From DASXTS01 sp036505275 (GTDB lineage Bacteria > Actinomycetota > Actinomycetes > Mycobacteriales > Pseudonocardiaceae): DNA of 25,822 nt. Every line of letters begins with the position of its first letter. The first letter of the stretch is position 1. The translations under genes and the position numbers were made by a program. Location of the stretch: positions 1-25,822 of the forward strand of contig DASXTS010000008.1 of NCBI GenBank assembly GCA_036505275.1, written 5' to 3'. The notes beneath the pieces were generated by a model that saw only the letters and a program-made list of their open reading frames with translations, did not search any database and was not told where the DNA came from. This document shows positions 6,643 to 13,109 of this stretch, piece after piece.

Positions 6643-8637
6643 GTGGTGACGACTGAGGCGCGGTCGCCGAAGGTCGGGGGCAAGGGCGTGATCCCGCTGC
6701 TGCTGGTCGGGTTGGCGCTGGCGGCGGCCACGGCGGCGGCGCTGGTGGCGCTGACTCGCGGGGCGGCGATCGCCGGCATCCCGGAGGCCGGCGCCGCGAC
6801 GGAGTATGGGCTGGCGGCGGTGCGCGCCGTCGCGGAGGTGGCCGCGATGGTGGCCGCTGGGTGCGCGTTGTACAGCGCGTTCCTCGTGCCGCCAGAGCGG
6901 ACCGGGTATCTGAGTGTCGGCGGGTACGCGGCGCTGCGCGGGGTGACCTGGTTCGGCGGGCTGTGGTGTGTGGCCGCCGCGCTGATGGTGCCGCTGACGG
7001 TGGCGGACTCGATCGGGCGGCCGGTGGGCGCGCTGACGGTCGGGGTGGTGGCCAACGCGGTGCCGCAGCTGGGCACGGCGCAGGCGTGGCTGCTGACCGC
7101 TGGTCTGGCCGCCGTGGTCACGGTGGCCAGCCGGGCGGTGCTGACCTGGGGTTGGACTGTGCCGCTGTTGGCGCTGGCGGTGTTCGGGCTGCTGCCGGTT
7201 GGCGCCACCGGCCACTCGTCGGCCGGCGGCTCGCACGACGTGGCGACGAACTCGCTCCTGCTGCACCTGGTGGCTGCCGCGCTCTGGGTCGGCGGGCTGG
7301 TCGCACTGCTGTGCCATGGGCGGCGTGTGCCGGCGCACCTCGGGCTGGTAACCAGGCGGTTCAGCCGGCTGGCGCTGGTCTGCTGGCTGATCATGGCCGG
7401 CTCTGGCGTGATCAACGCGTGGGTCCGGGTGCCGCTGTCCGCGCTGTTCACCACCACCTACGGACTGCTGGTGCTGGCCAAGACCACGGCGCTGCTGATG
7501 CTCGGCCTGATCGGGTACGCGCAGCGTCGACGCTCGGTGCGCGCGGTCACCGAGCGGGGCGACGCCGGATCGCTGGTACGCCTCGGCTCGGTCGAGGTGC
7601 TGATCATGCTGGGCACCGTCGGACTCGCCGTGGCGCTCGGCCGCACACCTCCGCCACCGCGGCTTCGACAGGTGACGGTGTCCGAACTGCTGCTCGGTTA
7701 CAACCTGGATGGCCCGCCGACCCTCGGCCGGCTGCTGTTCGACTGGCGGTTCGATCTGCTGTACGGCACGTTCGCGCTGGTGGCGGCCGCGCTGTACCTG
7801 GCGGGGGTGAGGCGGCTGCGACGCCGCGGGGACGCCTGGCCGGTCGGCCGGACGATCGCGTGGCTGGCCGGCTGCGCCACGGTGCTGATGGCCACCTCGT
7901 CGGGCATCGGCAAGTACGCCCCGGCGATGTTCAGCATTCACATGATCAGCCACATGTTGCTGTCCATGCTGGCCCCCGCGCTGCTGGTGCTGGGCGGCCC
8001 GATGACGCTGGCGTTGCGCGCGCTACGACCGGCCGGCCACGACCATCCGCCCGGCCCGCGAGAGTGGCTGCTCGCGGCGGTGCACGCGCCGGTCACGCGC
8101 GTGCTGACCGACCCGATGATCGCGCTGGCGCTGTTCGTCGGCAGTTTCTACGCGCTGTACTTCTCCGGTCTGTTCGACGCCGCGCTCACCAGGCACTGGG
8201 CGCACCTGATGATGAACGCGCATTTTGTGCTCGTCGGTTACCTCTTCTACTGGCCGGTGATCGGCATCGATCCGGCGCCGCGCCGGCTGCCGCCGCTCGG
8301 CCGGCTGGGGCTGGTATTCGCCTCGCTGCCGTTCCACGCGTTCTTCGGCATCACGTTGATGAGCTCGGCGACCGTGATCGGCGCGAGGTTCTACAGCACG
8401 CTCGGCCTGCCATGGGTTCCCGACCTGCTGGACGAGCAGCGGCTCGGCGGCGGGTTGGCCTGGGGCTCCGGCGAGATTCCGCTGCTGGTCGTGATGGTGG
8501 CGCTGCTCGTACAGTGGGCCAGCGCCGACGAGCGCGCCGCGCGCCGCGCCGATCGCAGGGCCGACGCTGACGGCGACGCCGACCGGGCCGCCTACAACGC
8601 CATGCTCCGCCAACTGGCCGACCGCGACCCCCGCTGA
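6643..8637 (+). CDS. CopD/CtaG fusion membrane protein (copper uptake and cytochrome oxidase assembly)
   Basis: A 664-aa integral membrane protein with about 14-16 helices, the usual size of actinobacterial CopD-CtaG fusions. The N-terminal half carries the CopD copper-resistance domain, with a His-rich stretch GHSSAGGSH near residues 191-199 and LHLVAAALWVGG just after. The C-terminal half, about 370-640, is the caa3-type CtaG domain, with SIHMISHML near 431-439, HWAHLMMNAHF near 518-528 and PFHAFFGITLM near 564-574. These conserved His and Met residues are likely copper ligands. The protein probably moves copper to the Cu centres of the terminal oxidase. The start GTG at 6643 has GAGGAGG 12 nt upstream, a rather long spacing. 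It is monocistronic and convergent with the next gene. Confidence 0.92.
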   Translation: MVTTEARSPKVGGKGVIPLLLVGLALAAATAAALVALTRGAAIAGIPEAGAATEYGLAAVRAVAEVAAMVAAGCALYSAFLVPPERTGYLSVGGYAALRGVTWFGGLWCVAAALMVPLTVADSIGRPVGALTVGVVANAVPQLGTAQAWLLTAGLAAVVTVASRAVLTWGWTVPLLALAVFGLLPVGATGHSSAGGSHDVATNSLLLHLVAAALWVGGLVALLCHGRRVPAHLGLVTRRFSRLALVCWLIMAGSGVINAWVRVPLSALFTTTYGLLVLAKTTALLMLGLIGYAQRRRSVRAVTERGDAGSLVRLGSVEVLIMLGTVGLAVALGRTPPPPRLRQVTVSELLLGYNLDGPPTLGRLLFDWRFDLLYGTFALVAAALYLAGVRRLRRRGDAWPVGRTIAWLAGCATVLMATSSGIGKYAPAMFSIHMISHMLLSMLAPALLVLGGPMTLALRALRPAGHDHPPGPREWLLAAVHAPVTRVLTDPMIALALFVGSFYALYFSGLFDAALTRHWAHLMMNAHFVLVGYLFYWPVIGIDPAPRRLPPLGRLGLVFASLPFHAFFGITLMSSATVIGARFYSTLGLPWVPDLLDEQRLGGGLAWGSGEIPLLVVMVALLVQWASADERAARRADRRADADGDADRAAYNAMLRQLADRDPR

Positions 8638-8644
8638 CGCCCGC

Positions 8645-9031
8645 TCACCACGCCCGAGCCGCACCGCTCGCGCCGGGTGCCGCAACCTCAGCGTTGCGAG
8701 ACGGCGTCGGCGGTGGCGTCCCGGAACCAGCGGTGGCGTCCCGGAACCAGTTGACGTGCGTGAGCTCGGCGGGCGTGGACCGCGCGGGGGGAGGCGGCGT
8801 GAGGTCGCGCGCCCGACCCGGTCCGCCCGGCCTGGCCAGCGTGAACATGATGCCGACCAGCGGCCACATGACAGCCAACATGGCGAGGGCGAGCGCCACC
8901 TGCAGCCCGGCGGACGCCATCTCGCCGTGCCGGGTGCCGCCTACGACGAGAGCGATCACTGTGGCAACGCAGAATCCCAGGGCCATCGTCAAGCACAGCG
9001 GGCGCGCGATCCGTCCCGGTGACTTCCGCAT
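8645..9031 (-). CDS. Small two-helix membrane protein with reframed C-terminus
   Basis: A 128-aa protein. A basic N-terminus leads into helix 1 (about 13-32), a short loop with HGE follows, and helix 2 spans about 41-63. The tail is Pro-rich and probably cytoplasmic. No function is known. A perfect 20-bp tandem duplication at 8711-8750 lies in the tail. Because 20 is not a multiple of three, everything after the first copy is read in a new frame. Removing one copy restores a frame ending NWFRDATADAVSQR and a stop at 8688. The present 27-residue end from GSG onwards is therefore probably recent and non-conserved. The start is ATG at 9031 with a weak binding site. The gene is convergent with the CopD-CtaG gene. 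Confidence 0.7.
   Translation of the reverse strand: MRKSPGRIARPLCLTMALGFCVATVIALVVGGTRHGEMASAGLQVALALAMLAVMWPLVGIMFTLARPGGPGRARDLTPPPPARSTPAELTHVNWFRDATAGSGTPPPTPSRNAEVAAPGASGAARAW
8711..8750. repeat. Perfect 20-bp tandem duplication (two copies)
   Basis: CGGTGGCGTCCCGGAACCAG occurs at 8711-8730 and again at 8731-8750 with no mismatch and no spacer. It lies in the 3' part of the small membrane protein gene and shifts its frame. Confidence 0.97.
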
Positions 9032-9122
9032 GGCGCGCCAGCATATGGACCGCTGCGGGGTCCGTGGCCTATATCACACCCCTCCGACGACGGATGGGCC
9101 ATTGCGGCGCCGAACGGCGGTC

Positions 9123-9150
9123 TTGTCCACAGCGGACGCGGTTATCCACA
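9123..9150 (+). promoter_or_regulatory. Pair of DnaA boxes upstream of the ssb paralogue
   Basis: TTGTCCACA at 9123-9131 matches the DnaA-box form common in high-GC actinobacteria, and TTATCCACA at 9142-9150 matches the classical consensus. Both are on the same strand, 19 bp start to start, about 100 bp ahead of the SSB-paralogue start. That gene's product acts on single-stranded DNA, so DnaA control is plausible. The assignment rests on sequence match only. Confidence 0.65.
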
Positions 9151-9246
9151 TGCCGATCTTGGATCGGTGGGTTCTGACGGCCGCTGCGGCGACGGTGGTC
9201 GTGCCCGGCAGCGGGCTGGGTAACAGACCATGAGGAGAGTGGACCG

Positions 9247-9693
9247 GTGAACGAGACAACTGTGACCATCGTCGGCCGTGTGATCAGCGTCCCTGAGTAC
9301 CGACAGACGGCGAACGACGTGGAGATCGCCAAGTTCCGGATGGCCAGCAACGAGCGCCGGTACGACCGGGAGAGCGGCACGTGGGTGGACGGCGACACGC
9401 TTTACGCGAACGTGACCTGCTGGCGCCGACTGGCCTTCGGGGTGAACGCGTGCCTCGACAAGGGAGATCCGGTGGTGGTCACCGGACGGCTCTACACCAG
9501 GGAGTTCGAGGTGGACGGGCAGCGGCGCTGGATGACCGAGTTGGAAGCGACCTCGATCGGCCCCGACCTTTCCAGGTGCACGGTCAAGGTACATCGGCGC
9601 AAGGACGTCCAGCCGGCCGCGGCCGACGATGCCGTGCCTTCCGACCAGCGCGACCAGGACGAGATCGGCGAGCGGGTGGCGGTGGCCGCCTGA
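9247..9693 (+). CDS. Single-stranded DNA-binding protein paralogue (SSBb type)
   Basis: A 148-aa protein with an N-terminal OB fold at about residues 3-112. It begins ETTVTIVGRV, followed by the strand motifs AKFRMASNERRYD, YANVTCWRRLA and GDPVVVTGRLYTREFE typical of actinobacterial SSBs. The tail is short and acidic-to-neutral, and it lacks the DDDIPF-type C-terminal tip through which housekeeping SSB recruits partners. This marks it as the second SSB, like Rv2478c of M. tuberculosis, which I recall lies next to ettA. The start GTG at 9247 follows GAGGAGAG at 9231-9238. Two DnaA boxes lie upstream and a strong hairpin lies downstream. Confidence 0.9.
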   Translation: MNETTVTIVGRVISVPEYRQTANDVEIAKFRMASNERRYDRESGTWVDGDTLYANVTCWRRLAFGVNACLDKGDPVVVTGRLYTREFEVDGQRRWMTELEATSIGPDLSRCTVKVHRRKDVQPAAADDAVPSDQRDQDEIGERVAVAA

Positions 9694-9701
9694 GATTCGG
9701 A

Positions 9702-9733
9702 CCGGTGCCGGGCGGTGAGTAGCCCGGCACCGG
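9702..9733 (+). terminator. Hairpin terminator after the ssb paralogue
   Basis: A perfect 12-bp inverted repeat, CCGGTGCCGGGC (9702-9713) and GCCCGGCACCGG (9722-9733), encloses an 8-nt loop. It begins 8 nt after the ssb stop. There is no T-run, which is common for high-GC actinobacterial terminators. Confidence 0.85.
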
Positions 9734-9862
9734 CTCTACCATTCCGCTGTTGATCATTGCCCGTACGGACGCTGCCAAGTCGCCATCAGTACGGGCATAG
9801 TTGTCGGTGGATGCATGCACAATGCGGCGGACGGGGATGCTCCGGCCGGGGAAGGGCAGACG

Positions 9863-10066
9863 ATGACCGCCGTTGCGCGCGAAGAGGACGACACTGTCGT
9901 GCTGGCCACGGAGGAGGACCTACGGCAGGCCGTCCGGGGCGCGTTGCAACGTTGTGGGCTCACGTATCAGCAGCTCGCTGAGCAGGCCCGTACCGGTCGC
10001 TTCTCCAGCGTCCGCGCACGCTTGGCGTGGGTCGCGATCGGCGATCTAGGGCATCTAGCGACCTGA
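9863..10066 (+). CDS. Small hypothetical protein
   Basis: A 67-aa soluble protein beginning MTAVAREEDD. A helix-rich core contains ALQRCGLTYQQLAEQARTG, which reads like a short helix-turn-helix or helical-bundle segment, followed by RARLAWVAIGDL. ATG at 9863 has GAAGGG six nt upstream. An in-frame ATG-like start at 9815 exists but has no good binding site. The stop TGA at 10064-10066 abuts a GTG at 10067 that may start the next gene, so the two probably form a unit. I recall similar short actinobacterial proteins of unknown function but cannot name a family. Confidence 0.6.
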   Translation: MTAVAREEDDTVVLATEEDLRQAVRGALQRCGLTYQQLAEQARTGRFSSVRARLAWVAIGDLGHLAT

Positions 10067-10124
10067 GTGGCCGGCAACCTGGAAGCGAAGGCGCGCGCTG
10101 GACGACGAGCGCCAGCACCTCACG

Positions 10125-10520
10125 GTGCTGTCGTCCTTCCTCGGGCTCTTCCTGGACCAGCAGTTGAATCAGCCGCTCCTGCACTACGACTACGAACGGG
10201 GCAAGGGCGGCGGCTACCCAGAGGCGCACTTGCAGGTATGCGCGCACACCGCAACCTGGAACAGCATCTGCGAGCGCCGAGACATTGGTTCCCGGCCACT
10301 AGAGCGGCTGCACCTGCCGGTCGGCGGGCGGAGGTACCGGCCAACAGTGGAGGACGTGCTGGACTTCGTGATCCGAGAGGATCTAGCCGACAGCCACCCG
10401 CAAGCTGGCGCGTATATCGACGCAGGACGCCAGCGGTTCCATGAACTGCAGCTGCGCGCAGCCGTACGTCGGAACCCAGCCGCCGCAGTGGAAGTGCTGC
10501 GCGACATGGGCAAGGTCTAG
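10125..10520 (+). CDS. Hypothetical protein, possibly frameshifted at its 5' end
   Basis: A 131-aa soluble protein starting with GTG at 10125. It contains LGLFLDQQLNQPLLHYDYERG, a conserved-looking LHLPVGGRRYRPT stretch and a helical C-terminus ELQLRAAVRRNPAAAVEVL. No family is recognised. The frame is open upstream to 10059 and reads LDDERQHLT just before the GTG, which looks coding. A GTG at 10067, directly after the previous gene's stop, runs in another frame as MAGNLEAKARA. One GC dinucleotide added in the GC run at 10091-10098 would join both into one protein of about 151 residues. The true gene may therefore be 10067-10520 with a 2-nt deletion. Confidence 0.55.
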   Translation: MLSSFLGLFLDQQLNQPLLHYDYERGKGGGYPEAHLQVCAHTATWNSICERRDIGSRPLERLHLPVGGRRYRPTVEDVLDFVIREDLADSHPQAGAYIDAGRQRFHELQLRAAVRRNPAAAVEVLRDMGKV

Positions 10521-10625
10521 CCTCCATCCACCTTGTCCCACCACGCCCGTGAACGTCGCGATGGCGCTACCTGGTGACGGTTGCCCCTAGCCATGGGTCC
10601 GTGCTCGCTCGTACGTTCGAGAGTC

Positions 10626-10817
10626 ATGACCAACGAGCACGGGCGAGGGCACGTCGGTCGCGAGCAGCGCGCGGCGGCCAAGCGAGCACAGCTGCGACCG
10701 AGCCTTGACCACCTCGTCGAAGTGGTCCGGGCTACCGCTGGAGACCAGATCGCCGAGGAATACAGACGCCTTCAGCAACAACCGGTGCCACGGATCAAGC
10801 GCCAGGACGGCGATTGA
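10626..10817 (+). CDS. Small hypothetical protein
   Basis: A 63-aa charged, helical protein. An Arg/Ala-rich N-terminal half is followed by RPSLDHLVEVVRATAGDQIAEEYRRL and a basic tail. GAGAG lies just upstream of ATG at 10626, at rather short spacing. No motif is recognised. It could be a genuine small gene of the inserted segment or a fragment of a larger phage or plasmid gene. Confidence 0.35.
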   Translation: MTNEHGRGHVGREQRAAAKRAQLRPSLDHLVEVVRATAGDQIAEEYRRLQQQPVPRIKRQDGD

Positions 10818-11169
10818 TAGGGCGGCGATCGAGTGCCAGCCATGCAATGCGTCTGCTGTGGGTGCTGGCGAATAGAGATCGTCTCGCTCCACGGGCGCCC
10901 CACAGGTACAAGGTCACCCACGCTGGCGGGATGGTCGGCGGCAGGGCATACCTCCGTAGTCCGGAAGAGGTCCAGAGCTGCTACGCCGGCTGCCCGGCCC
11001 GGACCTGGGCGACTTCACAGAATGAGCGCTAGGCACCACGAACCACTGAGCCGGCTGTGACGCGATCGACACCACGAATCTCGCCATCGGATGACAGGCG
11101 CGTACCTTCTTACGAGGCCGGCGCCCAGGGTCGCGCATCGGCGAACCCTGGACGCCGACCGCCGCGCCG
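10818..11169. other. Gene-poor stretch of the inserted segment
   Basis: Two overlapping plus-strand open frames exist (10814-11032 and 10833-11060). One contains HRYKVTHAGGMVGGRAYLRSPEEV, which looks coding-like, but neither has a credible start or a recognised domain. It is most likely degenerate DNA upstream of the recombinase remnant. Confidence 0.4.
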
Positions 11170-11424
11170 GCCGACGAGATCACCACGTACGACTTGAGGC
11201 ACTTCTATGCCAGCGCGTTGATCTCCGGCGGCGCGTCGGTCAAGCAGGTGCAGACGTTGCTTGGCCACGAGTCGGCAGCCACGACGCTCAAGACCTACGC
11301 ACACCTGTGGCCCGGCGACGACGATCGGGCACGTGCCATCATGGACGGCGCGCTGGGCGGCTTGCGGACCATCTGCGGACAGCAGGGCACTCCGGAGCGC
11401 AAAACCGCAGGTCAGAGAGGGTAG
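11170..11424 (+). pseudogene. Tyrosine recombinase/phage integrase, C-terminal fragment
   Basis: The frame encodes the last 80 or so residues of a tyrosine recombinase. It has TYDLRHFYASALI (box II region with its Arg-His), VQTLLGHESAATTLKTYAHLW (the LGH motif and the catalytic Tyr of TYAHLW) and a normal-looking C-terminal tail ending at the stop 11422-11424. The N-terminal DNA-binding domain and the first catalytic Arg are absent. The frame is open only to 11095 and holds no further similarity. The stop codon overlaps the Shine-Dalgarno sequence of ettA. It is a remnant and cannot be active alone. Confidence 0.85.
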
Positions 11425-11430
11425 GAGCAC

Positions 11431-13107
11431 GTGCCGGAGTTCATCTACACCATGAAGAAGGTGCGCAAGGCGCACGGCGACAAGGTCATTCTCGACGACG
11501 TCACGCTGGCCTTCTACCCAGGGGCCAAGATCGGCGTGCTCGGGCCCAACGGCGCCGGCAAGTCGAGCGTGCTCAAGATCATGGCGGGGCTCGATCAGCC
11601 GAACAATGGCGAAGCGTTCCTCTCACCTGGTTACAGCGTGGGCATCCTGATGCAGGAGCCGGAGCTCAACGAGGAGAAGACCGTTCTCGGCAACGTCGAG
11701 GAGGGTGTCGGCCAGATCAAGGCGAAGCTCGATCGATTCAACGAGATCGCCGAGCTGATGGCGACCGAGTACTCCGACGAGCTGATGGAGGAGATGGGCC
11801 AGCTGCAGACCGACCTGGACCACGCCGACGCGTGGGACCTGGACTCGCAGCTGGAGCAGGCGATGGACGCGCTGCGCTGCCCGCCCCCGGACGCCGAGGT
11901 GAGCTACCTGTCCGGCGGCGAGCGGCGGCGGGTGGCGCTGTGCAAGCTGCTGCTCTCCAAGCCGGACCTGCTCCTGCTCGATGAGCCCACCAACCACCTG
12001 GACGCGGAAAGCGTGCTGTGGCTGGAGCAACACCTTGCGCAGTACCCGGGCGCGGTGCTGGCGGTGACCCACGACCGTTACTTCCTGGACAACCTGGCGC
12101 AGTGGATCCTCGAGCTGGACCGCGGCCGGGCCTACCCGTACGAGGGAAACTACTCGACCTACCTGGAGAAGAAGGCCGAGCGGCTGGCGGTGCAGGGCAA
12201 GAAGGACGCCAAGCTGCAGAAGCGGCTACGCGACGAGCTGGCTTGGGTGCGCTCGAACCCCAAGGCCAGGCAGGCCAAGTCCAAGGCGCGCCTTGAGCGT
12301 TACGACGAGATGGCCGCCGAGGCGGAGCGGACCAGAAAGCTGGACTTCGAGGAGATCCAGATCCCGCCCGGGCCGCGGCTGGGCAACGTGGTGGTCGAGG
12401 TCGACCACCTGGACAAGGGCTTCGACGGCCGCCTACTGATCAAGGACTTGTCCTTCACGCTGCCCCGGAACGGCATCGTGGGGGTGATCGGTCCGAACGG
12501 GGTCGGCAAGACCACCCTGTTCAAGACGATCATTGGGCTGGAGCAGCCGGACTCGGGCACGGTCCGGGTTGGCGACACGGTCAGGCTGTCCTACGTGGAC
12601 CAGGCCAGGGCCGGCATGGAGGCGAGGAAGACCGTGTGGGAGGTGGTGTCCGACGGACTGGACCACATCCACGTCGGCCACACCGAGATGCCGTCGAGGG
12701 CGTATGTCAGCGCTTTCGGCTTCAAGGGTCCCGACCAGCAGAAGCCGGCCGGCGTGCTGTCCGGTGGCGAGCGCAACCGGCTGAACCTGGCCATGACGCT
12801 GAAGGAGGGCGGGAACCTGATCCTGCTCGACGAGCCGACGAACGACCTGGACGTCGAGACCCTGAGCTCGCTGGAGAACGCCCTCGAACAGTTCCCCGGC
12901 TGCGCGGTGGTGATCTCCCACGACCGCTGGTTCCTGGACCGAGTGGTGACGCACATCCTGGCCTGGGAAGGTACCGAGGAGAACCCCGCGGCCTGGTTCT
13001 GGTTCGAGGGCAACTTCGAGGGATACGAGCAGAACAAGATCGAACGATTGGGTGTCGAGGCCGCCCGGCCGCACCGCGTCACATACCGCAGGCTCACCCG
13101 TAGCTGA
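11431..13107 (+). CDS. ettA: Energy-dependent translational throttle protein EttA (ABC-F)
   Basis: A 558-aa ABC-F ATPase with two nucleotide-binding domains and no membrane part. In domain 1, Walker A GPNGAGKSS is at 38-46, an arm insertion rich in acidic helices is at about 92-145, signature LSGGERRRVAL is near 160 and Walker B LLLLDEPTNHLD is near 178. The linker (PtIM, about 240-305) is highly charged. In domain 2, Walker A GPNGVGKTT is near 355, LSGGERNRLNL is near 444, and LLDEPTNDLD follows. EttA binds the ribosomal E site and gates the first elongation step according to ATP/ADP. GTG at 11431 follows TAGGAG. The length and motifs are complete. In M. tuberculosis the homologue (Rv2477c) precedes gdh, as here. 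Confidence 0.97.
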   Translation: MPEFIYTMKKVRKAHGDKVILDDVTLAFYPGAKIGVLGPNGAGKSSVLKIMAGLDQPNNGEAFLSPGYSVGILMQEPELNEEKTVLGNVEEGVGQIKAKLDRFNEIAELMATEYSDELMEEMGQLQTDLDHADAWDLDSQLEQAMDALRCPPPDAEVSYLSGGERRRVALCKLLLSKPDLLLLDEPTNHLDAESVLWLEQHLAQYPGAVLAVTHDRYFLDNLAQWILELDRGRAYPYEGNYSTYLEKKAERLAVQGKKDAKLQKRLRDELAWVRSNPKARQAKSKARLERYDEMAAEAERTRKLDFEEIQIPPGPRLGNVVVEVDHLDKGFDGRLLIKDLSFTLPRNGIVGVIGPNGVGKTTLFKTIIGLEQPDSGTVRVGDTVRLSYVDQARAGMEARKTVWEVVSDGLDHIHVGHTEMPSRAYVSAFGFKGPDQQKPAGVLSGGERNRLNLAMTLKEGGNLILLDEPTNDLDVETLSSLENALEQFPGCAVVISHDRWFLDRVVTHILAWEGTEENPAAWFWFEGNFEGYEQNKIERLGVEAARPHRVTYRRLTRS

Positions 13108-13109
13108 CG

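Larger units (their letters stand above)
9734..11430. mobile_element. Probable eroded integrated element between the ssb paralogue and ettA
   Basis: About 1.7 kb of small unknown genes, ending in the 3' piece of a tyrosine recombinase, sits between two genes that I believe are neighbours in mycobacteria. Gene density and reading-frame quality drop here compared with both sides. No terminal direct repeats or att sites were found, so the ends are set only by the ssb terminator and the ettA start. Confidence 0.4.

Noticed and set aside
6559..7953. A 464-codon minus-strand frame opposite the CopD-CtaG gene
   Set aside because: Low-complexity His/Gln/Arg composition typical of antisense shadow. 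The sense frame has conserved copper-binding motifs.
10605..10620. LexA-like box TCGCTCGTACGTTCGA just before a small gene
   Set aside because: Only one half-site matches the actinobacterial TCGAAC-N4-GTTCGA form; the other has two mismatches. No SOS gene follows.
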